Assembly (NCBI RefSeq): GCF_018873765.1
Contig: NC_057922.1
Coordinates: 13,157,563-13,221,562, forward strand
Source: Telopea speciosissima
Lineage: Eukaryota; Streptophyta; Magnoliopsida; Proteales; Proteaceae
Reading direction: 5' to 3'
DNA length: 64,000 bases
Position numbers and translations under genes: made by a program. Every line of letters begins with the position of its first letter. Within the stretch, counting starts at the first letter, position 1. Under the pieces are notes generated by a model. That model did no database searches and was not told the DNA's origin. It saw only the letters and a program-made list of their open reading frames with translations. Below are positions 13,195 to 24,951 of this stretch, one piece after another.

Positions 13195-13560
13195 AAATTT
13201 ATTCAGAGAGACGTGATGAACCCATGGATGAAGCCAAATTGTTATACACGTCAAAGACAGGGCCCTCTTTACTATGGAGTCAGCTAAGTTGTTTACCTCT
13301 CGTGGAACATACATGAACTTACAACTATCAAAATTTGGAAGTAAATGCCAGAATATCAACTATCAATCTTATAACTAGTGTTGATGTCATGGAGTTGTCC
13401 TGAAGATAGGTAATCACATCCTTGTTGTCCGACTCAATAATTAAATTGTAAGAAACCTTCATATGTTACTTCATCAACCATTCTAGAGCGATTGTTTGTG
13501 CTTCACTAACAATAGGCAATTGGAAGGAGGCCAGTTCTGAGACTGCAAATCATGGTTTAC
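13195..13560 (-). pseudogene. LINE RNase H-like remnant
   Basis: On the minus strand a broken frame reads LASFQLPIVSEAQTIALEWL, IIESDNKDVITYLQDN and, after a frameshift, VPREVNNLADSIVKRAL. These match the order of blocks in the RNase H-like domain at the C-terminus of plant L1-type retrotransposons (EA..A, ESD, VPRE.N..AD). At least one stop and one frameshift interrupt it. No reverse transcriptase lies next to it. Confidence 0.6.
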
Positions 13561-15239
13561 CTAAGGAGTTAACTAATATCCAAATTGTTATACTTAACAA
13601 GTGTATGTGTATGTGTGTGTGCTTTTACATCCCATGCATGTTTTTGAGTTGGCGGAAGTTGGGCAGGATATAGGTTGATGACCGTGGTCAACTAGAAATC
13701 TTCCAGCTAAAGTCCGGATGAAGTTTTTCAAGAGCAATGTTTTTTGGTCTTTTACCCACAAAAAAATATATATATATTTTGGTCTTATGACTATTAGGAG
13801 GAACCAATTGATCGACTTGCCTTGCTGGTCGACCGATAATGGCCAAGATTAAAAAAAAAACAATAATAATGTAGGAATCACCTTCCCTAGAGGCTTTTGG
13901 ATAGAAAAGGACTTTTCTTCTATAAATAGAGGACGAAATGGCTTTTTGCAAAATACATTTTAGTCTTCTTCTTCTTTTTCACACACTTTCTATTCATTAC
14001 TCTTGTTGGTGTTATTTTCCTGTGTTGTTTTGATAATGTTTGGAAGTCTTCTTATTGATTTGTTGAGCACAACTCTTAAAGTCACTTCGTGGCTTAGTAA
14101 ACAAGTGCAAAGAACTGTTTCATCTTTAAGGTCAAATTGTAAGAATCCGCTATTACACAATAAGGGCGGCTATGATCTTAAGGAGAGTGATTGTGGCACG
14201 ACTCAACCAACACATGAATATGTCTAATACGATCAATACACTTCACAACAATGGCATTGAAGGTGGCCGACAAACAAGAAAGAGTGACGAGAGTCTCAAA
14301 TCTTTCATCAGGTTTATTGGAGAAAGTGAATGTAACTTAACAAATTGGAGACGATTCCCCTCGATACGAGTATGGGAAGAATCTACACGCCATACCAATA
14401 ATATCATGAAGAACAATATTATCCACTTGAGGCCCAACATAATTAAAGTAGAAGTCAAAAAAATAATAAATAAAAAAACCCATGCCAGAAGAAAATAATA
14501 CTCTAATTAATGACGATTCTTTTTCATTTACAAATATATCCTATGAAAAGACCTTAAATAATGAACCAATAATTATGACAAAAAATAATCCCACAAGATG
14601 ACAACACATGAGGCAATGGAACTTAAGTTTCAACTCTCAATCACAATAAGACATTAAATGGGACCCTACCCTTACTTGTATCCCTCTTATAACTTCCACA
14701 CCAGGTTGGATCCTACCCTAGTTGACTAAACAAATTTTAAAAAAAAAGCCCTACCCTAGTTGGATATGTATTTTTTTTTATTATATAAGTCATTTTCTGA
14801 CGTTTACTTGCAAATTGTGGAATGCCCACTAACGCCAAAATATAAGCTATTAGAGGTACTACACTACGTCAAGAATACAAATTTTTAAGAAGGAAACCCT
14901 ATTTTATTTTTATAATTTCTGGTATAGGTCACAGACTCACCAGTTTCCTCCTTTTTCTCTCATCTTGACACATACTCTCCTCTCCTCTCCTCTTCGCCCA
15001 CCAACCATTGACTAATCGGTTTTCCATTAGTTCCAAGGCAAAATAATGCTCGCCCGTTTTTTTAAGGAAGCAAAGGAGAAGAAATAGGATTCCTTCACTG
15101 CAACCACGTTCGATAAGCAACACTGATGACATACCACATCATGATTTCTATTTGTCTTTTATTTCATTGTTTATCAACAAAAAGCACAAAAAGATAAATA
15201 AAGGGGTTGGGGAGTCAACCACCAAATCAGTGCTGACGA
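13561..15239. other. Gene-free stretch, possible degraded LTR
   Basis: TATAAATAGAG at about 13921 is followed by a CTTCTTCTTC-rich leader, which looks like an LTR promoter region, but no matching second LTR or coding part was found. The rest is AT-rich and unremarkable. Confidence 0.35.
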
Positions 15240-15253
15240 CATCATAAAGGTCG

Positions 15254-16629
15254 AGGTGGATTTACAGCTGTTCAGATGGAACATTTCCACATAATAGATT
15301 CTCTTTGAACGGCTGTGAATCATTCACGTATATGAGCATCGTGAACATTCTGTACACTCCATCATCGAGTCCAGATCCTCTCCAGCATCATTGAAGAGGA
15401 TTCCTCTCCAATAACGCTCTTCTAAGGCCACGTTTCATAGTCATTCAGAGAGACTTAACTCCGTTTCCTTATTCTTTTTTCTTTTTTTCTATTTGACCTT
15501 TTCCTCTCTCCCTATTTTTAAGGAATCCATAAAACGTGATTGAAGAGGAGATAGGTAATTAAATCTAGAATCTAATCTCAAATCTAAATCTCTCTCTCTC
15601 TCTTTCTCATTATGCGAAAGAGTCCTACAACTCACATCGGTTCCGATGAACAACTACCGATTTGGTCTTGCATAAGGATGGTGAGGAAATTAATGCAAGA
15701 TTGGGTATTGGTCACTTGAATCGGATTGGGTATCGAGCAGCTGTAAAATCGATACGATATCGATATGGCATCGACACTGATCGATTGTATCAAATAAGTT
15801 TACCCCCTGATTTTCTTTTTAAAAAATAGGTTTTTTACTATTATACCCTTTGTCTGTATCATTTCACCAATACAGTATCGACACAATATCAAGATCATAG
15901 TTTGAAGAATCAATATCGGATCGGCCGATTTGCATCAGTATCGGTTGAGACCAACACCGAATCCTTGCCAATCCAGTCTCAGTAGACCAGTACAGACAGG
16001 GGTAAAATTTTAAATTAAATTAAAAAACCTAATTTTTTTGAAGGAAACAGGGGTGAACCTAACTGATCTAGATCGGTAGAGACCGTTATCGATCACTAGA
16101 ACCCATGGTTTTACTGCATGTATTGGATCAGGTATTGGTCACTTGCAAAACCAATATGATACCGCTACGATATCGACAAGGATCAGCCATATCTGACAAA
16201 ATTACCCCTAATTTCCCTTTAAAAAAAGATATTTGACTGTTTTACCCCTTGTCCGTAACGTATTATCGATACAATATTGGCACAATATCAAGATCGGCCA
16301 CAACCAAAACCACTACATATTGCCCCAATACAAGCGATATGATACCGATAATACCTCAGCCCATGAATTGGGTTGCACGATTGTTTCGCATAAGGTATGA
16401 GAGAGAGAGATTTGAGATTAGATTCTAGATTTAATTACCTATTTCCTTTTCAATCATGTTTAATGGATTCCTATAAAAGAGGGAGAGGAAAAAGAAAAAT
16501 AGAAAATAAGCAAAAAAAGAATGAGGAAAACGGAGTTAAATCAGCGTGAATGGATATGAAACGTGGTCTTAGGAGAGCGTTATTAGAGAGGAATCCTCTT
16601 CAAATGACGCTGGAGATGATCCGAACTCC
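15254..16629. mobile_element. Foldback element with ~230-bp inverted repeats
   Basis: A left arm at about 15366-15600 is the diverged inverse complement of a right arm at about 16398-16628; both contain AGAGGATTCCTCT, AACTCCGTTT and TAATTAAATCTAGAATCTAATCTC (written here in parts). Exact 14-bp direct repeats CATCATAAAGGTCG lie outside at 15240-15253 and 16630-16643. A closer pair, CCATCATC at 15359-15366 and CCATCATA at 16628-16635, would be an 8-bp duplication of the arms alone. The interior has no transposase and is mostly 'TATCGG' repeat. Long-TIR foldback or MULE-like; class uncertain. Confidence 0.6.
15690..16330. repeat. Dispersed 'TATCGG' repeats, three adjacent copies
   Basis: Two similar copies (about 15690-15900 and 16105-16320) share GGTATTGGTCACTTG, CGATACGATATCG-like words, a 'TTACCCCTAATTT' stretch and CAATATCAAGATC. 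A third related piece lies between them at about 15895-16010 (ATCGGATCGGCCGATT). Relatives occur near 4300, 21780 and 22525. Confidence 0.55.
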
Positions 16630-16643
16630 CATCATAAAGGTCG

Positions 16644-17044
16644 GTGTTCTCAGTGCCCCTGTGCTTGTGGGGAGCCAATGAGAACCTATATATTGGCATC
16701 ATATATGGAGATCATTTCTTCCCTTTGTGTCCTTGGTTTGAGTGGTACACTCCTCCATAGAGAACTTTCTTCCAAATGAGATTATGCGCAGAAGAAGCAT
16801 CAATAGGGTAGGTATAACTGGTAGCTAAAATTGCCTATGCTGGTCACGAATAACAGTGTCACAAGTCACAACCAGAACTGAGCGATTATTCACACGTCCT
16901 TCTGCTACAATGATCACAAGATCTCACTAAGTAAGAGCAAGTTCAAGGGTAGCATTCCGATAAATAATTAATATTGTTGTGTTGTTTCCAAATCACCCAC
17001 TGCAAGGATGTCCATTGGATTACAACATCCAAAGAGTCATGGAT
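16644..17044. other. Gene-free stretch
   Basis: Nothing bounded recognised. The right part may belong to the LINE remnant that continues after the solo LTR at 17045. Confidence 0.35.
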
Positions 17045-17396
17045 TGTTAGAAAAACAACGCCCAGAATGGCGATTTTGCAGAAGAAAATGAAAAGAAAGA
17101 GAAGATCACGCACACAAGACAAGATTTACGTGATTCACCCCAAAAAAGAAGGCTACATCCACGGCCAAGCGATAGAACGATTCCACGTGAAGCAAATACA
17201 AACCCTCACTCTCACGTCTCTCAAAGAAATAACAATATATAAGAAAACCCTCACCCAAAAAGTACAAAACTATCCCTAGAGACCGACCCGATCTGATTCG
17301 GACCGTAACAACATAGGGCAAAATACATATAAAATCGAAAATCTCAACGAGCTCTACAAAGGGCGCTGACGTATGCACTTTTTGACCATCCTAACA
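17045..17396 (-). mobile_element. Probable solo LTR, 352 bp
   Basis: Bounded by TGTTAG and CTAACA, perfect 6-bp terminal inverted repeats. On the minus strand it runs TGTTAGGATGG to TTTTTCTAACA and contains the stretch GGTGAATCACGTAAATCTTG and CTTGTGTGCGTGATC, resembling the 3' half of plant copia LTRs. The 5 bases either side (TGGAT and CATTT) do not match, so the duplication is lost or a boundary is slightly off. Confidence 0.55.
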
Positions 17397-17800
17397 CATT
17401 TCGAAGAAGAAACAACCCGCGAATCACCACAACACTTTCTAGATTGAGATCAGGCTTCACCGGTAACAATGGACATGATTGAGGTAGTCGTGAAAACAGG
17501 AAACCCAATCTTTGAGATCGAATCCATGGAAACCAGACACATCTAGCCGAAAAGGGAAGCTCTCTAATTGGCTTTAACTAAAGGGCACTTCACCAAAGCA
17601 TGAATGATTGTTTCAAGCCCAAATTTACAGATAGGGCAGTCCGAATTAACAGAAAGATGTTGTTTATATAACAGATTATTATTTACAGCCAAAACTACAA
17701 CGCGAGAGAACAACTTTAATTTTAAGAATTAAATTGAAGCTCCAAAGTTTTGACCAAATAAGAGTCTTGGTAACAAGAACATCTTTGATGTTGATCAATC
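17397..17800 (-). pseudogene. L1-type LINE remnant with zinc-binding RT tail
   Basis: On the minus strand a frame reads LILKIKLFSRVVVLAVNNNL followed by CPICKFGLETIIHALVKCP. The CP.C....E...H....C arrangement is the zf-RVT domain that follows reverse transcriptase in plant L1 elements. Frameshifts interrupt the upstream part, and no complete reverse transcriptase is present. Confidence 0.6.
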
Positions 17801-18500
17801 AACTTAAAATGAAATGCAGTATAGTAAACCGAACGAACAATAAATTTCCCTAAACAAGAAAAAATCAAAAGCCAACTAGGTTCAGTATCCCTAATGCTTA
17901 TGGGAATGGAAAGGAATCATATGTTGGGCCTCAAAAGGGTAAAGTGGGAACTGACAACGAAAAAGTCCCCACTGGCGCATGATGGGATTAATTAGGTCAG
18001 CCACAACTCGAGGACACTATGGAATGGGATTGCTATAAAAATACGGCGGTGGGGGGGGGTGTAAAGAGAAAGTGAGAAGCCCATGTGTCGCCATAGATAT
18101 CCACAGTGCGGCCATAGACCAGCAAGCAGGAGAGCGCGACCCTTTGGAAAAGACTGCCAAGCCCATGAACTACCAACGTTGGCTAATCATGACTTCAGCT
18201 TTTTAAAAACGCGTTTTAATTTAAACGTCTTATTTTTTTTTTCCAAATATACGTTAAAAAAGCTAAAAAAAAAAAAGAAACGTTTTAAACGTGTCTGCCT
18301 TTTTTTCAGAGAAAGAATAGTATTTTTTAAATTCTACCAAAACAAAAACAAAAAAAAGAATAGCACTTTTTAAAAAACATAATTTTCATTTGTAAAAATT
18401 AATTTAATATTATATAAATTTATAATTAGTACATTAAATATTAATATTTAATTAATAAAACATGGGTTGGTCCTTCAATTATGTCTCTTTCTTTTTTTTT
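17801..18500. other. Gene-free AT-rich stretch
   Basis: Contains a G run near 18050 and a diverged inverted pair (CGTTTTAATTTAAACGTC / ACGTTTTAAACGT) near 18210-18290. No gene recognised. Confidence 0.4.
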
Positions 18501-19058
18501 CAAATTAATCTATATGTTTAAAACATGTACCATTCTTTTATGTTTTACCATTTTCGAAATGTTTGACAATATTTTTGATCGATCATCCCATTTGAATTCT
18601 AAGCCGGTTTAATTACGTTGTATCTAACAAAAGAAACTCTTAAATGTCATAATAATAATAATAAAGTGAAATATGTTGAGATTTTTTTACAAAAATTGAC
18701 TAATCAAACATAAATTAAATGTCTGATAGCAAGTTGATCAGTTAATTCATTAAGAAATGATTTTTTTTTTTCTTTTTTTTTTTTTTTTCAAATCTATATG
18801 TTTAAAACATGTGCCATTCTTTTATGTTTTATAATTTTCTAAATGTTTGATAATATTTTTGACCGTCCTATTTGAATTCTAAGCCGTTTTAATTACGCTA
18901 TATTTAACAAAAGTATCTCTAAAATGTCATAATAATAATAATAAAGTGAAATATGTTGAAGTTTTTTTGTTAAATTTGACTAATCGAAAATAAATTAAAT
19001 GCCCAATAGCAAGCTGATCAGTTAATTCAATAAGAAATGAATTTTTTTTATCTTTTTT
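18501..19058. repeat. Tandem duplication, ~288-bp unit, two copies
   Basis: Copy 1 starts at 18501 and copy 2 at 18789. Both contain CTATATGTTTAAAACATGT, CCATTCTTTTATGTTTTA, GAATTCTAAGCCG, GTCATAATAATAATAATAAAG and TTGATCAGTTAATTCA-like words in the same order. The copies differ by scattered substitutions and poly-T length and have no coding capacity. Confidence 0.85.
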
Positions 19059-20220
19059 TGGTTCCCAACCACTACTCTTTCATTAAATTTTGTCACAAGT
19101 TTTCTTCACATCTAATTCCAAACATCTGTCCAACTCTCCCCCCCCCCCCCCAAAAAAAAAAAAAACCTTATCTGGTTTTAAAACAAATAAAAAAGTTTTA
19201 TAACCATTAAAGACATTCAGCTAAATGAACCTTTTTTTTTTAAGGTAAAGGTCCTTTAGAGTTGAGATAAGGTAGAGTTGAGTAGTAAAGTTTGAAGAAT
19301 GTTAATGGCTTTATTCTGATATATATATATTTTTTAATATGTGTTCTTTATTCTGTACCTAAGCTAAGCTTAACTCTTTCTGTACCTAAGTTATGCTTTT
19401 AGTCTAAGTAAGACAATATATCAGACATCACTAACACAAGTAGGCAAATCAGTTGGTTCTCTAGGTGAGCCGTGAGCATGCCATGTTGGGATGTTTACCG
19501 GACAGTGTAATAATACATTTCCTTCTCTTCCCATCCAATGGTTGAATGCACGATCGTACATAAAATCTTTTTTTTTTTAAGATCTCCTTCAACCTACCTC
19601 TCCAAAGAAAACAAAAAGAAAACAAAATTGTTATGGCATAACTTATGGTAGCACCCCTCCCCCTCCCCATCAACTCCCTCTCGGGATCCCCTTCTCTTTC
19701 TTCCTCTCCCCTCACCTTCCCACCAGCAACCCCTACCCCTGCCCCCCCTCCCTCCTTCCCCCACCTGTAGCAATATGTAAATCTAACAGTCATGGTGCAA
19801 ACATATTTTGTTCCTTTTTAAAGCAATAACGTTGAATAAGCTGAACTGACCCAAACTGAATAAATTTGGCCCAAATTTAATTATGGATTGTGGGAACTAA
19901 ATAAATTTGGTTCCAATTAGGTAGAACCAAATACGGATTGAAACCAAATCGAGCAAGTTAGGTTTGAGTATCAAAGTTCAGAACAGAATCTGTATTGGTT
20001 TCGATTCACACTAACACTCCCTAAGACCAAACCAAAACCGAACTGAATATCCAAAACCAAATTGATTGACAAGCTTACCTCCCCCTGGAAGAAAAAAAAT
20101 TTGTTGAAAGTATGATGTTCTTAAAAAGGGCATCATTTATGCTAACACTTCTGCTTCTCCCAACCATGTCCCATCCCCTCTTCCCTACCTACCCCACCCC
20201 ACCTCACCTGGCGCTTGCTC
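19059..20220. other. Gene-free stretch with homopolymers
   Basis: Holds an adjoining C run and A run near 19137-19165 and a pyrimidine-rich block at 19640-19760. No gene recognised. Confidence 0.4.
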
Positions 20221-20429
20221 TGCAACGAATTGGGCTCCTCTCCTTGGAGGGCATCGTTCAATGAGTGCCCAATGAGGCATTCGACGGCTGGGCTGGGTTG
20301 CACACGTACATCCCAATGGCTGATTGGACACAAGCCGAGATGTGTGCGACACAGTCCAACCATCGGATGCCTCATTAGGCACTCATTGGGCGATGCCCTC
20401 CAAAGAGAAGAGCCGAATCCCTTTGCAAC
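20221..20429. repeat. GC-rich inverted repeat (hairpin), 209 bp
   Basis: The left arm (about 20221-20307) and right arm (about 20336-20429) are close inverse complements. Both contain TTGGAGGGCATCG or its complement, CAATGAGTGCC and AATGAGGCAT, and the spacer is short. The region is clearly GC-richer than its surroundings. It may be a MITE or inverted duplication; a small-RNA hairpin is possible but not shown. Confidence 0.75.
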
Positions 20430-21344
20430 TCCCCCTTACCATGATTTTTTTTTTTTAAAAAAAAAAACAAGATGTAAATCTTCCCCTTATGGTGCCAACA
20501 CATTTTATTCCTTTTAAACTAATAATGTTTTCTTTTTTAATAGATAAACCTTAAAGAGAGTTGAACTCATTATCTCTTAATTGTAAGGTGTTGATCCTTA
20601 ATTACCAACTCAGCTACCCCTATTAGGGTTTTTAAAGCAATAATGTTGAAAAGTATTGGTCAAATTGCTTGGTCCCCATGGACAAGGGGAATGTATTTTT
20701 AACTTTAATTAGAGACTCATAGCACCATACATTATGCCTCAAATTGCTCATGCATGACTTGACAGATCATCCCCTTTTCCTATAGTATGAGCTTCAACAT
20801 GGGCCAATAATATTACAAAGGGGGTTATGCATTGCCATATGATGTCATGTTGGATGAAATTCCAACTCACACACCCATGTACATATGGGATACCTATGTG
20901 GCAATATGTTACTCCCCCCACTGAACTTAAAAAGTGATCTAGTGGTGAAAACTGTTGAGTAAGGCCACGGTCCAAGTGAATGGAATGCCCTTTTGACCTA
21001 ATAATACAAAAAAGAAAAGAAAGAGAAGAGAGTTGTGAAGGGAATCAATATCATTACCCAGAAAAGAAATCAGGATCTGACTCTTGATGCATTAGTGCTC
21101 CTTCCTGGCATCCTTTATATCTTATTATTTTGTACACCAATGCTTTAGTCCTACCTATTGTAATATATTCACTGACCTTAAAGAAAGATTCTTGAGGATA
21201 GGTTTGGGGCTTTTTTTAATGTATGGTCATCTATCTAATAGAGAAAGATGTGACTTTGATGGATGTAAGTAAAAGGGTGGATTAGATTCTTTCAAACTAA
21301 TTACAAGGTATAATTTACATTTCCCTAGTTTTTTTTACCTAAGA
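20430..21344. other. Gene-free stretch
   Basis: No gene or bounded repeat recognised. Confidence 0.4.
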
Positions 21345-21465
21345 TTGTTCTATTGTGATCTAGTGGCCGTGGGTACGATTGGGGAAACAGTCTCTCCGCA
21401 AAGTGGGGGTAAGATTGCATTCATCATGACCCTTCTCAGGCCCTGCAGTGGCGGTACTTCTAAGG
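21345..21465 (+). mobile_element. Au-type SINE fragment
   Basis: Reads GGGGAAACAGTCTCTCCGC, GGGGTAAGATTGCAT and CATGACCCTTCTCAGGCCC, then GCAGTGGCGG, which follows the Au SINE body in order. The usual GTGCACTGGGTAC end is missing, so it is 3'-truncated or diverged. Confidence 0.7.
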
Positions 21466-22524
21466 TTTCTCTCCATAAATGTTGAATTATGTACCCAAGA
21501 GCTTGGCCGACTAATCGAAAAAGATATAGCTCCAGCACCAATGATCCTTTTCCGGCGGATCAAAAATTGTTCCCAAGAAAAGGACTTTAGGATTGGAAAA
21601 GGCTTGATATGTGCTGAAGTAGAGAAAGCCCCACTTAAGGTTGAAGATGATTTGGGTTACTGATAAACACTTTTAGGAAGGATCACATTAATTGACTTAG
21701 AGTGAGCCCCACAGCCTAGTCGATGTCGACTTGGATTCAGACAACCCAACCCTAACCCATACAAAAGGTCTCCCATGACCAAGGTCTCAAAAATCGGATC
21801 GGGATGATTTAGAATGAAATCTACGATCACCAATTCGATTCAAATATGATAATCCTAGGGTTTTTTCTGACCGATTCAAATCGACACTGATGGCTACCGT
21901 TTTAAAACTCTGCACATGACTTCAAAGTAAATTTAACAAATTTGGTCACATGAAGTAGAGAAGATAAGAAGTAACACTTCCAAGGAAGGGAAGAAACAAA
22001 AGGAAGAGTTGTAGTGGTGGACGGTTACTATCATGTGAAATGGTGTGAAAGTGTCTCTATAGCTGATTTCACAAGCCCATAACCACATGATAAGGCTCAA
22101 TCCTTGTGAAACATCTCTTTCTAACAAGTTGGGTAGGCGAATAAAAGTAGAAGGAAGATGGGGAGAGAAAGGGGGGGTTGGAAGAAGAGTCAGACAATGC
22201 ATCATAAGAGAGTCTACCTCAACCACTAGAGAGAAAAGTGGAAGCACTGGTAAAGACTTTCTCCTTGGCACTTTCTCATTGTTAGAATCATGAGAGTTTA
22301 TATTATGGGAATTGAGACCTTAAGGTGCCAAAATGGATAGTGATTTGAGATTTCTAAAATTAAAAGACCATTCACATTTTGGTATCTAAAAAGAGTATAT
22401 GATTCACAGGCTTCCTTCCTTTCATGTGATGAGTGCCATTGGGTATGTGTCATAGGTGATCTCTGGTCCCCCCCCCCCCCTCCCCGGCCCTCATCTCTTT
22501 TCTATATCCATTCACTCTCTACCA
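21466..22524. other. Gene-free stretch, one 'TATCGG'-type piece
   Basis: About 21780-21915 resembles the dispersed repeat (AATCGGATCGGGATGATT). No gene recognised in the remainder. Confidence 0.4.
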
Positions 22525-22862
22525 TGGTTTAAGTAATCGGTATCGGTCTCGGCCGATTTTGGATAGATTTACACAAAAAAAAAGGATGTATCCAGTGCAC
22601 AAAGCTCCTGTCACTATGGGATCTAGGGAGGATCATAATGTATGCAGTCTTACCCCTGCAAGCTTTCGCAAAGAGACTTGTTTCCACACATGAACCCGTG
22701 ACCATTTGGTCACAATAGAGCAATTTTTACTGTTGCACCAAGGCCTGCCCTTTTTTGAATAGATTTACCCCTGTTCTGTATCATTACACACACCGACATC
22801 GATATGGATCTAATCAATATTGCCTATCTAATACCGATTATTTAAACCATGCTCTACATATT
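22525..22862. repeat. 'TATCGG' dispersed repeat split by a SINE
   Basis: Left half CCATGGTTTAAGTAATCGG, GTATCGGTCTCGGCCGATTTT; right half resumes at ATAGATTTACCCCTGTTCTG, CACCGACATCGATATGG. The SINE at 22573-22758 inserted between them, so this repeat is the older of the two. Confidence 0.6.
22573..22758 (-). mobile_element. Full-length Au-type SINE
   Basis: On the minus strand it runs GGCCTTGGTGCAACAGTAAA, CACGGGTTCATGTGTGG, GCAGGGGTAAGACTGCATAC, ATTATGATCCTCCCTAGATCC and ends GTGCACTGGATACATCC plus a T run, the standard order and 3' end of Au SINEs. It is flanked by direct repeats: ATAGATTTAC is exact at 22563-22572 and 22759-22768, extending to about 16 bp with one mismatch. Length about 186 bp. 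Its RNA polymerase III B box is mutated (GGTTCATGT). Confidence 0.88.
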
Positions 22863-24246
22863 CCCACCCTATATAAGTTCTGTTCATTTGTGAATCTTCT
22901 TACTTCTTAATAGTCACAAAAAAGATTATATGTATGACAATTGGTAATTACAGGTCATCTTTAGCTCCCATGCTCGATGGGTTCTTGAGTTTGGAAGACC
23001 AATATATAGATTTCATCAATGCTTTACAAAAAGTCTCCTTTTGTGGTCCTTCTTGTTGGGAGGAATGCATAAATACGAAAAGAAAGTATCAAGCAAACAA
23101 TCACTTACAAATATGATGAATTTAACGTGGTTTGACACGGATACTTATATGCAGCACCTAATGGAGAAAGTTTTCCTCCATCGTACGATGAAGGTTCACA
23201 AACCCCTATAAAATTTTAATATAATTCTCAAAATACCCTCTCAATACCCCCTATAAGTTTTCCTTTACCACATTTTGATATTTAAATGAAGCACTTAGTG
23301 GTTCACCAATCACAGAGCAACCTTAGCTAGGCATTTGTTGCCATATTTAAATCTTTTTGGACACTTGGAAATGTTTTCCACACCTGGCCCAAATCAACCT
23401 CTGTTCACCATAATTGATGTGGGAAATTTCAGCGAGAAGACATTTTCTCCAATTGGCAATGAAAGTCTTTGAAAATTACAGTGCATGGGGAAATTAAAAT
23501 ATGGGTAGCAAGTCAAAGCCAAAGGGTTTCCTTTTTATCAATGCAGTGGTTTAAATGGCGATATTATTGGTCCCCAGCATCCAAACAACTTCGCCTTTTT
23601 CATAATGGAATTCCTAAAAGAAGAGAATCTTTTATTGTTTTATTAGAAACATCCATGACCAATCTAAGTGCTTGGGCGTTTGGGCCATGTCACTCTCTAT
23701 CCCAAGCTTAGAATCTGGTCTACTCCACTCCCTAGCCCCCCTTAGTAATAATCCTTTTTTGGCTTTAAGTCCTCTCATCCACTTCAAAAACAAATGGAAA
23801 GTTAGATGTTGGGCTTGTGAATTTCTCAGTTGTCTGAGATTAATGGGCTGCAACTGGGCCCAGAGGATTTGGGGTAGAGTTGGGCCTAGACCCAGCAAGA
23901 GTATGACATTTGTAGAGTAGGCTTGGGCTGGGCCGTTGAGGCTAATCTTGGTTCTACCCAGCACAACCTGATGAGCTGCCCTAAATATACGAGAGTTAAG
24001 AGTTGTCCTTCTTGTATTTTAGGGAGAAAGAACATTACTAGGCTGTGTATGCTACATATGCTTCCCTGTCATCTCTCTCCTCCCACAATAGGAGCAGATA
24101 TGTCATTTCACAACGTAATCCCATGTCGAATTTTAGAGCAATCCCATTTCTTTATGCATCTTTAATGCTAATGCTTAAGTATTTGAAAGAAAAAAAACCC
24201 AATTGTGTTTAGAAGTGTTCGAAGAACAGACACTATTGAAAAAACA
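22863..24246. other. Gene-free stretch
   Basis: Open frames present are unlike any family I know and overlap on both strands. No bounded repeat recognised. Confidence 0.4.
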
Positions 24247-24504
24247 AAAGGCTCAATTTGGTTGCAAGGGGAATTAAAGGGAAGGAAAGTGAAATTTTCA
24301 TACTTAGAAAAGAAAATTTTATAATCATTACCTCATGTGACAATATCACTAACTCCAAGCCATTCCATATTTAATTATTAAATTCCACTTTACTTTGCTT
24401 CCAATCCCCTTTGGTGGGGTAATGATTACCAAAGTTTCTCTTTTAGGTATGAAAATTTTCCCTTCCCTTCCCTTTGGTTCTCCTTGCAACCAAACGGAGC
24501 CTTT
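24247..24504. mobile_element. MITE, 258 bp, TIR AAAGGCTC
   Basis: Left end AAAGGCTCAATTTGGTTGC and the reverse complement of the right end AAAGGCTCCGTTTGGTTGC form near-perfect inverted repeats that continue inward (CAAGGGGAATTAAAGGGAAGG). AT-rich interior without coding capacity. No clear target duplication, so the superfamily is not assigned; the TIR resembles Tourist/Harbinger or hAT MITEs. Confidence 0.75.
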
Positions 24505-24637
24505 ACTGAATTTGGACTGGGCTATACTGTACTGAAAGTTTTTTCTTTAATACAGACCAGCCCAACCCATTCCGCCCAAGGTGCTCATTTTGGAGAATCC
24601 ATGAACAACTACCATATAGTAGAGGTCTAGCTAGGAC

Positions 24638-24951
24638 AAGGGTGTCAATGTGTACCTAGTACCAAATACCGAAATCGTTTTCGTATTGAACCATACGATA
24701 TGGGATATACGTATCGAGTCAATATTCGGTATAGTATCGATATAGACCATAATACTAAAAACACATTATATTGAACAGATACCATACCAAAATACGTGTT
24801 TTAATTTGAACTAAATAATACCGATTGATTCAGTACGGTATCAATAGATACCTATATCAAATTGATATCCAATACGATATCAATATGGAGCATATGTGCA
24901 GTGTACCGAATCAAAACAGTACCAATATCCCAAAACGGTGACATCCTTGGC
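24638..24951. mobile_element. hAT-like MITE, degenerate
   Basis: AAGGGTGTCAATGTG at the left and GACATCCTT at the right are short inverted repeats around an interior of repeated 'GTATCGATA/ATACGATAT' words. Target duplication not recognisable. Confidence 0.5.
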
